From: Euryodendron excelsum
Lineage: Eukaryota; Streptophyta; Magnoliopsida; Ericales; Pentaphylacaceae
Length of the DNA stretch: 64,000 bases
NCBI GenBank assembly: GCA_033060915.1
Contig: CM065397.1
Span: forward strand, 15,504,501-15,568,500
Direction: 5' to 3'
The position numbers and the translations under genes are program-made. Positions 11,981 through 23,145 of the stretch are shown here, piece after piece. The notes below the pieces were generated by a model that made no database searches, was not told the DNA's origin, and saw only the letters and a program-made list of their open reading frames with translations. Every line of letters starts with the position of its first letter. Positions within the stretch are counted from its first letter, which is position 1.

Positions 11981-12848
11981 CACATTAATTCATGCTTAAG
12001 TTATATATTCTAGTTAATTACAAAACCATCCACTAAACTATTACTCAGTATCACTAAGTCTTCCTATACTCTAAAACAGAACAAATTGATCATTTTAACG
12101 AACAATTTATATTAATCAACTCTTTCTGTTTGCAATATATTAGCAATTTATAAAGAGAATAGATGAAAAATTATCATATAATTGGCATATATTCATAAAA
12201 TTCATTTTATATCTAAATTACATTTTCTATTTGTAATAATTGTTTAATAGCTAAAATATTCATTGTATTTTTCCTATTTTACATGTCATTTCAAGGATAT
12301 TTCAGTTATTATACAATTATTACAATAGGAGAACATCAATTTAAGTATAAAATCATACTTTTGTGAACATGTACAAGTCAAATAACAAATTTACATATAT
12401 TTTAATAATGAATTGCTAATAGGTTGGATTGATTTATACAAATTGGCAATTTATAGGATCAATTTATTACGTTTTGAAGTTTGAGAAGCTTAGTAATACT
12501 GAGTCATAGTTTAAAAAGTGTATTTGTAATTAACCCTATATATTATGATTTCTCTCTCTATATATACATATATACACATGTATATATATTTGTATGTGTG
12601 TACGTGCATATCTTCAAGTATACACACAATCTTGTGTTTGCTTGAATTCTTTCATAATATTGTTTAAACTTCTAACAATTTATTCTCAAGATTTAAATGA
12701 ACGTCTGAGGTGTGGAACAAAAAGTTACCTACATTATACTATTTTAGCGCATGTGATTTACATCATGCTTTCCTTTTTTATTTAGGTCTTTTACATATTT
12801 TTTCTTGAACGGTTAACTCATTCAACAGATTGAGCATATAAAAAAAAA
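11981..12848. other. Intergenic DNA, no gene seen
   Basis: AT-rich, with a dinucleotide-rich TATATACA stretch near 12555-12600. No recognisable gene or transposon end. Confidence 0.5.
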
Positions 12849-13131
12849 TTAATGAGTATGGGCGGAACTATGTAGGGGCCAACGCCCTTGGAGTTTTAAA
12901 ATTATGCTTACACCCGATAGTTTTATATATTTATGTCAAAAATTAGTATTTTAGCTCTCGTAAATTTTTTTAAATTGTATTTATATCCTATAAATTTTTG
13001 AATATTTAGGATAAGAATTGAGTATTAGTTCTCAAAAATCAAGAAAATTTTACCTTAACTCTCCAAATTTAAAAAAATAATTTCTTGGCCCTTCCTCAAA
13101 AAAATTTCTGGATTAGCCCCTGTTAATGAGT
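12849..13131. mobile_element. MITE with 9-bp target-site duplication
   Basis: A perfect 9-base direct repeat TTAATGAGT (12849-12857 and 13123-13131) flanks a 265-base AT-rich insert. The insert begins ATGGGCGGAACTATGTAGGG and ends CTGGATTAGCCCCTG, so GC-rich blocks bracket an AT-rich core. There is no coding capacity. A 9-base duplication points to a Mutator-like mobiliser. The terminal inverted repeats are weak, so the superfamily is an inference. Confidence 0.65.
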
Positions 13132-13754
13132 TTATTCATTCGACTGAAATTGCTCTTCCGGAGTCATTATCTAGAACATTTGAATGAAATGGCTAAGATT
13201 GTTAATTTAGATTGATTTTTAAATAATTGAGCGATTATATAAACCAAATCTATAGTAGGTCTGAATTTTTCTCCATTTTCTTTGTCCATTTGTCACGAAC
13301 AATTTTTCATGCAGTAGTTAAAGGGGACACACGAAGGTCCCATTTTATTTTGAAGTGCATTGGATCAAAAAGCACTTTTTAAATAATTAAAGTTCTTTAA
13401 TATATGTTTTGCATGGTTACATGTTAAAAAACACTTCGAGAAGGAAAAAAATTGAAAGCGCAATACTCTTTTTAGCAAGTGACTAATGGCCAAAAACATT
13501 ATTAACAAAATCATACCATTCTATGTTTATAGGTAGAATAAGTTATTTTATATAGCTAGGGATTCAAAAAAGGGAACAAAGAAAAGAAAGAAAGGAATGA
13601 AAAAATTGATGTCAAATCATTGCAAATATTTCAAAATAAAATATCGTGTATGGTATTTCTTAAATATAAAATTTAAAAAAAGTTAAATGATAATCAATCA
13701 ACTTCAAATAAAGAATAACGTCAACAATTTGAAAATTCCATTATGCAACATTTG
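13132..13754. other. Intergenic DNA between MITE and copia element
   Basis: AT-rich sequence without a recognisable coding frame or element ends. It ends at the copia target site. Confidence 0.5.
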
Positions 13755-13759
13755 TCTAG

Positions 13760-14083
13760 TGTTGTGAGGTCATGGCTCACTTCATAGTGGATAAGCCGCC
13801 TCAAATGTTTATAAATAGCAGTATGGCCGATGCTTTTGAAAACAACAAAAAGAGAGAGAGAGAGAGAAATAGAAGAAAGAGAAATATAAGTAAGTTTTTA
13901 AAATTCATGTTGTATTCCTTTTGGTTCTATAGTATCAATAAAATCTTGGGTAATCCAGAAGATTTAACCCTAATTGTTCCAGAAGAATTCATATGATAAA
14001 TATTTAACAATTCCTGAAAAACTATTTACTATATTTTGTGTTGAGTTATTTTATTTGTTTTATATGTCTTTAATTTTATAACA
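13760..14083 (+). repeat. Copia 5' LTR
   Basis: A 324-base LTR starting TGTTGTGAGG and ending ATAACA. It holds a GA run at about 13854-13866 that is shorter than in the 3' LTR. ATAAATAGCAG at about 13810 could serve as the TATA region. Confidence 0.85.
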
Positions 14084-14098
14084 TGTTATCAGCACGAT
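14084..14098 (+). other. Candidate primer-binding site
   Basis: Directly after the 5' LTR the sequence is TGTTATCAGCACGAT. Its position and its TATCAG core resemble plant copia primer-binding sites, which pair with an initiator methionine tRNA segment. I have not compared it with a tRNA. Confidence 0.5.
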
Positions 14099-14388
14099 AC
14101 TTTAAGTACTTTGTGTTCTTCCTTTATTTTATGTGTAATTTATCTTCATTTTGAATTTTTTACTGTTCACTCGATTCGCGTGAATAGTATAAACAGTAAT
14201 TCAACTATTGAGATGAATAGTATTTATTTTGAAACTTTGTTACTTTATTTCTCCCATATCTTGCTTTTTTTGCCTATGATATTTATAGGTCTAGAATCCA
14301 TATTTTAATAGTTTTTCATGGACATGTGACTTGACTATATTTTAATATCTAGATTGCAAGTTATAATGGAGATAAAAATAGTAATATT

Positions 14389-14410
14389 ATATATATATAT
14401 ATATATATAT
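14389..14410. repeat. (AT)n run inside the copia interior
   Basis: About eleven AT units. The surrounding 1.7 kb (14100-15800), where gag would be expected, shows no recognisable gag motif. Confidence 0.85.
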
Positions 14411-15835
14411 TGATATATCAATGAAGTGCATAATAATAAATACTACGCATTAATAGTATTCTTATTATGCATAAGTTATTATTGATAACTACTGTTGATG
14501 AACAGTTGTTTTACTACTTATAAATAGTAATTGCATAGTAATTATATAATAAACCACATATAATCAATAGTACGACCATAATTTTTATAGTTCTGTCCGT
14601 TACCTTGTATCATAATACCCACCCAACATTACTGTGTTCGGTAGAGGTTTTATATGATCATTAACTAATGATTGTTAGATTTTATTATGTGTGTTGCTTT
14701 AAATATTTTATATTTAGATCATTCCAAAAGTAATGATTTTAGAAATACAATGAAAGAAATCAAGCGCTCTTATAAAATATTTATTAAGGCCTGCACGCAA
14801 TTTATTTAATTGTTGTTACTTAAGAAGGACGGCTTGCTGCCTGCTACTGCTTTCATGTATGTTACTGTTATTATTTAACTATGTTTGTTATGGACGCTAC
14901 CTAATTTGGTTTACCATTGTGTCATCATTAAATGTTTGAAAAATAGAAGTGTTAGAAGACCGTAATTTTTCATAAGACTTATTATGATTAAATGCACATG
15001 AAGTTGCAACACAATGATTTAGTGCATCTGAAGTTGTAATAACAAGGATGTAGTACAGTATTGCCAAATAAAAGAACGAGTACAATTTTTATTATTCAAA
15101 TACGTCCACAATGAAAATGATGTGGAAGAAATCTTCCTGATGAAGATATGATAAACAAATATATTTATATTTTATACCTCAAACGTGCTCCAGAAATAAC
15201 AATATCGAGAGTGTTAATTCAGAAATTATATTCCGATGGCACATCGTATAAATATAATAAAAGATAAAGATAAATAGTTAAATAACTCCTATTCATATGT
15301 ACTATTTACATTACCATTTATGGTACTATTTATGAGTCTCACATTCTTTTGATTTTGTTTTCCATTTTCTTGTTATGTTTTCATTAGTGTTATATGTATC
15401 AATCCATAAAGTGATAAGTGAATAGTATGGATCTAGCGTAGTGTAGCTCACTCAATCGAGTGCTATAATTAGCTGATACATTTGACTAATTTTATATCAT
15501 TCCCTGAAGTGAATGTAATTTTATTCGATGGTCATAAATATTGTCACAGATGTGATTACAATATAATAATCTTTGAAATTCTGGAGATATCTTGAAGGTT
15601 ATAAATGCCACAAGAAGTGGAATAATGTGAGCAAAATAAACTAGAAAAAAGGTTTGCTGAATAAACCTCTTAAGAATTATGAAGATGTTTTATTGGTCAC
15701 GTGTCTATAATACAATGATTAAATATTCAATACATTTCTATTGTAAAAATATTTTAACAATGAAACATTATATATATTTTGCATATGAAGGCATGAATCA
15801 TAACAATGCTTCAATTAATACAAATATGAATGTGA

Positions 15836-16110
15836 AAGATATATGTTTAGCAGATATTGCTAAAACACGCATAATTCTTTAATATGTCGTAATCTTAACA
15901 TTAGCTGAAATTAATGTTAAAATAATATCAGGTATTACAAAATTGATTGAACGCTCCAGACAAGCTAAGTTTTAGAAGAGCTAACATAATGTGGTCAAGA
16001 GGAATAAAACTCTATATTGATGATACATTCTATTCTACTAGAAGTACAAGAAATTTGTTCAATTCTTACAGATGTTTTTACTTTATTTCTATTATACTAG
16101 GAGCATATGA
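15836..16110 (+). pseudogene. Copia protease and GAG-pre-integrase relic
   Basis: In broken frame the sequence reads DICLADIAKTRIIL and then, after an indel, LIERSRQAKF, RANIMWSRGIKLYIDDTFYS and TRSTRNLFNS. This follows the copia pattern of a protease flap region (CLADS.TTHTIL) leading to INDALYS.KSRRNLLSF. The serine after the presumed catalytic aspartate is isoleucine here, and stops follow, so no activity is expected. Confidence 0.65.
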
Positions 16111-16639
16111 TAAAAAAGAATATAGCAATGAAGGCAATGACAAATATCTTTCTTTACACTTTTTTTTTTATGCTAGAAGCATACAATAAAGAAACTTGCT
16201 GCTTTTTTTCTAAGTTATATTATGTTAGGGACCATTTGCAGTGATAAATCAGAAGTTTTTTGACCCAAAAGATTTTTATACTGTGAAATCACCTAAAATG
16301 ATACAACAAAAGCATTTATAGATTAGCTACAGTGACAGTATCTGAAGTGATGCACCAAAAGTGATTTGATCCCAAAAGAATTTTATATTTTAGCATGATT
16401 GTCTTGGTCACCGGGATCAACAATGATACGTCCAATAATTGACAATTTTCATAGACATCCGCTAAAGAACTAAAAAATTCTTTTTGCCAAACAATTATTT
16501 GGTTACTCTGTAATACTAATATATCTTTCATTTATGCATATATATACAATGGTTACATTTTTATTTACTGTTACCTCTCATATTTTGCTAATAGTCCTTA
16601 TGTGGAGTTAGTTTTCCCACTATTAGAGGGAGATAAGAC

Positions 16640-17060
16640 ATAACGTGATGCTGTGAAATTAATTTGAATGTTATGAAACTGTCTCATCTTGATCCTTGGA
16701 CAAGTCGATATAAATTTGGAGTTCACAAATGAATTATATCCTTATATATGATTGCAAATCAATTACCTGAAGCATTTACTGACACAAATACAATAATCAA
16801 ATCATATCAATACCAGCTGCTAATGCTATAACACATATTAATGTCTCTGTAGGACAATATGTTGATGTCCATGTAGATTCATCTGTTTATATAATAACAC
16901 ATAATTTCAAAGCACTTGAAGCGTGGAAGACATATCGATGTAAAAGTTAAACTCTTAGAAAGTGAAAAGCATAACAAAATGAGATAGAAAAAAGCACAAC
17001 AAAATGAGCAAATTGGTATTCTTGGAGAAACTCTAATTTCTAAACTTCCTGAAGAATGAA
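16640..17060 (+). pseudogene. Copia integrase C-terminal relic
   Basis: Fragments in more than one frame read LSHLDPWTSRY, then IANQLPEAFTDTNTIIKS, then IPAANAI, then ahead of the repeat LKRGRHIDVKVK. This is the usual plant copia run that joins the integrase core to the reverse transcriptase (IANQLPDAFTDTK ... LKRGRPIGSKD). The catalytic integrase core itself was not found upstream. Confidence 0.65.
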
Positions 17061-17108
17061 CTTTTGAAGAGATAGGAAATTATTTCTATAATTTCTGAAG
17101 AAGAAAAT

Positions 17109-17390
17109 GAACCTCCAAAAGAGGAATCCCCATCATTTAAACTTTTTGAAATAACTCCTATAAAAGAATTTCCAGAAAGGAAACTTCCTGAAGAGATATC
17201 CCCTGCAGAGGAGATGGTACTTGACAATAATGAGATCTCAATGAATAATGAACCTCCAGAAGAGGAATCCCCATCATTTAAACTTTTTGAAGAAACTCCT
17301 GTAAAAGAATTTCTAGAAAGGAAACCGTCTGAAGAGATATCTCCTGCATAGGAGATGGTACCTGACAATAATGAGATCTTAATGAATAAT
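17109..17390 (+). repeat. Two-copy 141-bp tandem duplication in copia coding region
   Basis: 17109-17249 and 17250-17390 are two adjacent copies, each exactly 141 bases (47 codons), starting GAACCTCCA and ending AATGAATAAT, with roughly ten substitutions between them. The length keeps the reading frame. The repeated peptide is acidic and proline-rich (EEESPSFKLFEETP). The second copy has gained a TAG at about 17348, so decay continued after the duplication. Confidence 0.9.
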
Positions 17391-17711
17391 AATGTGAATA
17401 CAGGAGAATGATGGAATAGAAATGATATTGTTGTCAATAACATATTTCTATTTAAATGCAATTACCAGAAATAATTAAGAAACTAAACCACAGATAGTCG
17501 ACAAATGTCGATAATATGATCGATCAAAATGAAAAGAAATTACTGAGTTAGAATTAAACTCATTAGCATAATGTAGAGTATTTGAACTTGTAGTTTAAAT
17601 ACCAGAAGATGAAAATATCAGACTTGTAATCCAAACACCAGCAGATGTCGAATCTGTAGTCTAAACATTAGAAGCTGTAAAGTATTCGGACCAGTAGTCC
17701 ACGCACCTGAA

Positions 17712-18560
17712 GATGTAAAACCGGTTTGATACAAATGGGTATTTGCGCAATAAGAAAATAGAATAGTGCGATATAAAGCACGACTTGTGCTAGAAGGTTT
17801 CTACAGAGACTTGGTATTGAATATAATGAGAAATTATATCCTATAATGATGCAATTATATTCATATTATTGATTAGTTTGTCAGTCTCAGAAGAACTGAA
17901 TATGCATCTAATGAATGTATAACAGCCTACTCATATGGTGGATTAGGTAATGATATACATATGAAAATTCTTGAAAAATTTAAAACTGATTGAAACAGAT
18001 ACCTCGAAGGTTATATTTTATCAAGCTTCAAAGATTTATATATGGGTTAAACTAATCTGGAAGCAGATGGTACAATTATCTTAATAAATATCTATTGAAA
18101 GAAGGATATGTGAACAGTACAATCGTTCATGTTTTTTTTATTTTATGAGAATATGAATTGATGATTATTGTAATATATGTTGATGCTTTTGGATATTATT
18201 GGTACTTTTCAAGATATTACAAAAGCTACTAGTTATTGAAAAATTAAATATCTTGGGAGAACAAATTATTGTCTTGTCTTGCAAATTGAGTATTTTTATT
18301 CATTAGTCGACATATATAGAAAAAAGTTATATTGAACAAGCTCATTCATAAAATTCTCCAATGGATGTCTGATCACTTGATGTACAATAAGATAGCTCAT
18401 TTCCGTTCTCGAAAAAATGGTGACGAACTTTTTGGTCCTGAAGTACCATATTTTAGTACAATAGGTGCTCTTATGTATCTTGCAAATGGTATAAGACCTG
18501 ATATAGCATTCTATGTAAACCTATTGGCAATATATAGTTCTGCACCAACTCAATGACATT
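17712..18560 (+). pseudogene. Copia reverse transcriptase relic
   Basis: Pieces read YKWVFAQ, VRYKARLVLEGFY, VSEELNMHLMNV, ITAYSYGGLGNDIYMKI and, near 18176, YVDAF where the family has YVDD followed by L or M. A one-base shift at the active site destroys the second catalytic aspartate. A later open piece (18332-18556) gives PYFSTIGALMYLANGIRPDIAFYVNLLA, the block that joins reverse transcriptase to RNase H. Several stops separate these parts. Confidence 0.8.
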
Positions 18561-19090
18561 GAAAAGAAATTAAGCATATACTGTGTTACCTACAATGAAC
18601 AATCGATGCAAGCTTATTATATTCAAAAGAGCTACAACCTAAATTAATTAGTTATACAAACGTTGACTATCTTTCTGATCCATATAAAGCTCGATCTCAA
18701 ACTGAGTATGTGTTTACTTATGGTAACATTGCTCTATCTTGGCGATCGGTGAACATGACATTAATTGCAACTTCTTCAAATTATTTTGAGAGAATTGCAA
18801 TTCATGAAGTAAGCTAAGAGTGCATTTGGTTAAAATCTATTATTCAACATATTCAAGAAAATTATGGATTATCCTTAATAATATTATATGAAGATAATGA
18901 TTGTAAAGATTACAGGAGGCTACATCACAAGGTGACAGAATGAAGCATATTTCGTCAAAATTCTTTAATATGCATAAAGCTCTAGAAGAGCGGTAACATC
19001 AATGTCCAGTAGATATGTTCAAGTAACAATTTAACGAACGTATTTACTAAAACACTATCAATGAAGTTTGAGAAACTATCTACTTTATAT
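18561..19090 (+). pseudogene. Copia RNase H relic
   Basis: Readable blocks are SYTNVDYLSDPYKARSQTEYVFTYG, ALSWRSVNMTLIATSS and, after a shift, HEVS.ECIWLKSIIQHIQENYG, LYEDNDC, HISSKF and a final LTNVFTKTLSMKF. These match the order of plant copia RNase H ahead of the 3' UTR. Stops and small indels make it non-functional. Confidence 0.75.
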
Positions 19091-19118
19091 TAAAAGTATG
19101 AATGAAGGGGAGTTGCGT

Positions 19119-19305
19119 ACTGTACTCTTTTTCCTTCGCCAATGGTTTTTCCCACAGGGTTTTTCTTGGTAAGGTTTTAACGAGGCAGTTTTAACGCACC
19201 AATACTAAGTTATGTTACACAATATCACTGTACTTTTTTTCCTTCACTAATGTTTTTTCACATTGAATTTTTCTAGTAAAGTTTTAATAAGGCAGTTTTA
19301 ACATA
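19119..19305 (+). repeat. Duplicated copia 3' UTR block
   Basis: A block beginning ACTGTACT and ending GGCAGTTTTAAC occurs twice, at 19119-19200 and 19227-19305 (offset 108). Each copy contains the TTTTTCC..CA.GGTTTTT.C..GT-type string found before the polypurine tract in plant copia elements. The purine stretch AAGAGAGAG at 19330-19338 just before the 3' LTR is the likely polypurine tract. Confidence 0.75.
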
Positions 19306-19338
19306 TTTTAATATGTATTGCGGTCATCCAAGAGAGAG

Positions 19339-19692
19339 TGTTGTGAGGTCATAACTTACCTCATGATGGATGAGCCGCCTCAAATGCTTATAAATAACAG
19401 TATGGCCGATTGTTTTGAAAACAATGAAGAGAGAGAGAGAGAGAGAGAAGAGAGAAAATAAAAAGAAAGAAGTAGAGAGAAAATAGACCGAAGAGAAATA
19501 TAGGTAAGTTTTTAAAGCTCATGTTGTATTCCTTTTAGTTCTATGGTAGCAATAAAGTTTTGGGTGATGTAGAAAATCTAACTCTAATTGTTCCAGAATA
19601 ACTTATATGATAAATATTTAATAGTTTCTGAAAAACTATTTACTATATTTTATGTTGAATTATCTGCTTTATATGTCTTTAATTTTATAACA
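19339..19692 (+). repeat. Copia 3' LTR
   Basis: A 354-base LTR, 30 bases longer than the 5' copy because its GA-rich patch (19429-19500) has expanded. Both ends match the 5' LTR. Substitutions are frequent between the two, which indicates an old insertion. Confidence 0.85.
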
Positions 19693-19859
19693 TCTATTAC
19701 GTTTTCAATATGGATTAAGTACTGATACATTCAGAAATTTAATTGTTCTTTATTTTCTACAAAATAAGCCTAATTGATTTCTATTTTAAAATATTCTTTA
19801 TGATTTTCATTTTGGAATATTTCCAATAACCTAAAAATAATTCTGTGTAAGAAAACGCT

Positions 19860-20038
19860 ACTAACACAATAAGAGGGCAAATCCCGCCATTTCAGATCGA
19901 CTTCGGGGTTAGTCTAGTAAATACACATGCAAGTAGAAGAAGCTAGGTTCGCTTATAACTAGGTTTTCTTCTCACTCGCTCTCTCTCATCGTTACATTTC
20001 TGTGGAGCAGCACCACTGGTAGCTGCACCGTCTATCAG
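19860..20038 (+). other. SR-cyclophilin 5' UTR exon 1 with splice donor
   Basis: A GC-richer stretch with a CT-rich leader ends CTATCAG|GTACAAG at 20038, a good donor. The coding region begins only at 23146, so this is inferred to be a non-coding first exon and the sequence 20039-23043 its intron. A short second leader exon is possible at 20245-20260 (after TTGTTGTAG, before GTATGT). The transcription start is not fixed by the sequence. Confidence 0.5.
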
Positions 20039-20577
20039 GTACAAGTTAGGGTTAGGGTTACGGTTTGAGAATTTATACATACACTATAATAAGTTCATTT
20101 ATTCATCACTTTGATCTAGTTCTCTCAGATAATTCGAGCTTCTCCGTACTCGGTATTGGTGTTTTTCAGTAATTTCGTGAATTTTTTGTTCTGTAGTTTA
20201 TAATCACGTCAGTTGCAACTCTGATTATTTTTCTTTTGTTGTAGTGCTTTGATGATCAAGGTATGTTTGTTTCCACTTTAGTGTTTGTAAAAAGAATCAG
20301 GTAGGGTTTAGGGTTTTGCGTTTTGATGGTTTGCAAGTATATATGTCTGGAATTTGAGTACATACGCAAGTGTATATATATATATATATGTTTGTCTATT
20401 AATATGTGCGTCCACATATGTATAGCATCCGTATGTCTAGACTCTAAGCAAATGTCTGTTTTGGTTGAGGAGTGGATCATTGTGGACTGATCTGTATCTT
20501 TGTGTCGGTAGAATGCTTCTTTTGGGTGTTTTTTACCCCCCTTTTTTTTGCCTTTAGTTTTCAGGGGTTCACGAATA

Positions 20578-21149
20578 TAATAAATGGTAAAATATAAAAT
20601 ACATCCCTCTAGTTTGGGGCCAGTGTCATTTATTCCTTGCAGTTACAAAATGGACAATTTATTCCTTCAATTTAAGAAATTGTGCCAATGTAGTCCATCC
20701 ATCAAACACCATTAGGGTTTTAGGTTGGAAATGCCCATGTGAGCGTCAAACATGCATTCCACAAGGGCATCTTAGGAAATTACAAAAATTAACCATTTTG
20801 GCATTGGCAGGCAACACTAACCCCATCCTCCTCATCAGCCCTCTTTCGCTATCCTATGAAACCCACCTTTGTTTTCTCATCACTTCCATCGTTGACATCA
20901 TCAACCTCATTGTCATCAGCTTAAGCTCATTCTCCCTTCAAAACCTCGAATCCGCTTCCGCCGTATAGTAGCCACCACTGTGGCAACACCATCTCTGCCA
21001 AAACTAACCACTATCATCATTGACCTGCACCTTATGAGATCTAAACCTGTCTAACGAGATCACCATTGTGAACCACCACACTTCTGCTGGACCACCCCTA
21101 TTCTCTCTGATTCAAACCCATCTTCTTTGCCACTGTCTATCTACCGAAA
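20578..21149. repeat. Non-coding repeat-like insert in intron 1
   Basis: The segment opens with an AAATACATCCCTCTAGTTTG-type phrase and continues with CACC-rich, non-coding sequence. That is the style of degenerate DNA elements such as the one at 8566-10290. Its ends were not found, so this is a description and not a firm class. Confidence 0.3.
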
Positions 21150-21620
21150 CCTAAGAAGCACCAACACTTATAAGTAGGTGTTGTATTTCTGGACATGTGT
21201 CAGAGACGCTTCTAACCATGTCCTATTATTTTTTCATGTTTCCAACCCTTGACATTTCCATCATGTAAACACACATCAAATACATTACAAGTTTGAAGAA
21301 AATTGCTTAGGATCCAATGATGAAACAAAGGCAATGTGATTTAAACCTATTAAATTTTGAATTTATCTTCATCTTGTTTTATGTTATTTGATGTTTAAAT
21401 TATAGATTGAATAGTGTTTTCACTTTGACATGGTGTTGTTTTTAAATATTTTTGGTGGTTTGTGAATGTTACTTTCATATATGTAGAAAATACAAATATG
21501 TAAAAATATCTTTTTGCTTGGATCCCTGTTGTGTCCGTATACTCATTTTTTGAAAATTGTCATGCCCTGTGTCCATATCTGTAACTATGCCCGTGCCCAT
21601 GTCCGTGTATATGCTACTTA
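21150..21620. mobile_element. Diverged relative of the intron element at 54121-54802
   Basis: The left side starts CTAAGAAGCACCAACACTT. The right side carries the run of short GTCC/CCATG phrases (about 21530-21610: CCGTGCCCATGTCCGTGTAT) also seen at the right end of the 54-kb element. The right terminus is degraded. It is likely another copy of the same TIR family. Confidence 0.45.
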
Positions 21621-22129
21621 TTCTCAAATTGTTCTTTGCGAAACTTTTGACCACCTCCTTCTAGCTAACCAACCACCAACAACCCTCTCTACCACCATCC
21701 ATCTCAACTCTGTCCATATTGTAAAATATGCTTACATCAAAGGGCTGCACCAAGATTTTTATATCTTGCTTTTGGATGATCTATTGGGTATAGTCTGGAT
21801 GCGTTTCCACTGGTTGTAGCGATTGCTTTTGAATCTTTGAAAGTTAAGGGTATGAAGTTTGTGTTGGACCTGGAAGTAGAAATGTTTTATGGGATACTGC
21901 TTTTATGCAAATCTGATGTCGTGTAGAGAATGTCTGAATATGTAGCGATGAGGTACACATTAGTGGATACTTCTCTTGGATTGGATTTCCTATAATGTTA
22001 AGAAGATTAAGGTGGGGTTTCCCATACTTAAAGTTTTGTGTCAAGGAGAGAGGAGCTTTGGAGGAGGCATGTCATCATCTAACAGTCATCAAATTAAAAT
22101 CGACATGAAGGGAAATATGAGAGTGAGGC

Positions 22130-22290
22130 GAACAAGTCGTATGAGGCGGCCTCATGGAGTCGGTGTTTGGAAAAGCATTATGAAAGCGAATGATGATTTC
22201 TTCAATCTTTCTTGCTTAAAGTGTTCAAAGGTAGGAGAGTGAAATTCTGGCAGTATGCTTGGTGTGCTTGAATGCATTTGAGAGATCTTT
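22130..22290 (+). pseudogene. LINE ORF2 fragment in intron 1
   Basis: The plus strand reads RRPHGVGVWKSIMKANDDFF and then, with a frame slip, VKFWQYAWCA. This matches the plant L1 pattern G.GLWKSI followed by V.FW.D.W. It is a small piece on the opposite strand to the LINE tail at 22498-22836, so it belongs to a different insertion. Confidence 0.5.
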
Positions 22291-22482
22291 TTGGATGGCA
22301 TGACCCTAGCCTCAAGTAGTTTTGATATGGTATTTTGTAGGGTACTATTAATGTCATATAAGAGGATTGGAAGTTTCTGTGGGAAACTATGGCTAAGCAG
22401 AAATGCCTCTTCTCTTCCTTTATTTAACATCCTGGTTAAGGTTTGTCTATTGGCAGCTTATTTTGAACATTCATTTTGTACT

Positions 22483-22851
22483 CCATAGTTATACACACTA
22501 TTTTTTATAATAATAAGGTTTCATTAAAAGATGGCATCAAGGGGGATGCTACCCATATACAAAAAGAAGAAAGAAAATATAAGACACCATCTATGCACCT
22601 CCATGAGTATCAAAAGTCTCTTCAAAGTCCAAAAATTGGTTAAGAGTTGGGTTAACAACTCCCTAACTCCCAACTATACAATAATATAAACTAAAAAGAG
22701 AAGCACTTCAACCTATACAAAGGTCCCTCTATATCATCAAAAGATCTACGATTTGGCTCTCTCCATATAAGCCACATTATACATAAACGAATCAAAAGCC
22801 ACATTTTCTTCCACCTTTCACCACTCTTAACTCTTGCCATAGTTATACACA
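22483..22851 (-). mobile_element. 5'-truncated LINE tail with 15-bp target duplication
   Basis: A perfect 15-base direct repeat CCATAGTTATACACA lies at 22483-22497 and 22837-22851. Between them is a 339-base insert whose plus-strand left end is T-rich, that is, an antisense tail. Reading on the minus strand, the insert gives the plant L1 C-terminal pattern (MWLIWRERN-like: LCIMWLIWREP) and then the characteristic LINE 3' UTR phrase GGGTAGCATCCCCCTTGATG. This is a clean target-primed insertion inside intron 1 of the SR-cyclophilin gene. Confidence 0.85.
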
Positions 22852-23145
22852 TGATGCTTGGCCTGGGTGCTTAAATTATTTTGAATTGTCTGAGTGTAAT
22901 GACGTTTGAATTGCTTGTAAAGTGATTTTGGTCTTATCTTGAAATCATTTATTTTCAGTTGGCATGTTGTATATTTTTTTAAGTTCTCTTTTTTTCTTGT
23001 TGCTGTATTATTGTCCGTTTTGTTTGTTTGTGTTCACCAATAGGATATATCATTAGATGAGTTGATGGCTCTAGCTAATGCATGTCTTTGCCATCAGATC
23101 ATTGGTGTTGGTAATTTGAAGTTGTGGCCCTTAAATACGAAGAAA

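Larger units (their letters stand above)
13755..19697 (+). mobile_element. Ty1/copia LTR retrotransposon, complete in outline but dead
   Basis: Two related LTRs (13760-14083 and 19339-19692) start TGTTGTGAGGTCAT and end TTTAATTTTATAACA. They are flanked by TCTAG (13755-13759) and TCTAT (19693-19697), a 5-base target duplication with one mismatch. Between them lie, in copia order, a protease relic, an integrase C-terminal part, reverse transcriptase and RNase H, all on the plus strand and all full of stops and frameshifts. No clear gag and no integrase core were found, so part of the interior is deleted or unrecognisable. The element ends about 170 bases before the SR-cyclophilin 5' exon and may have displaced part of that promoter. 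Confidence 0.85.

Noticed and set aside
17033..17461. Minus-strand open frame of 142 codons with internal repeats
   Set aside because: It is the reverse of the 141-base tandem duplication in the copia coding region; its serine-rich content follows from the sense-strand acidic repeat.
20256..20480. Possible small gene in intron 1
   Set aside because: Low-complexity TATA-type repeats, no homology and located inside the intron of the SR-cyclophilin.
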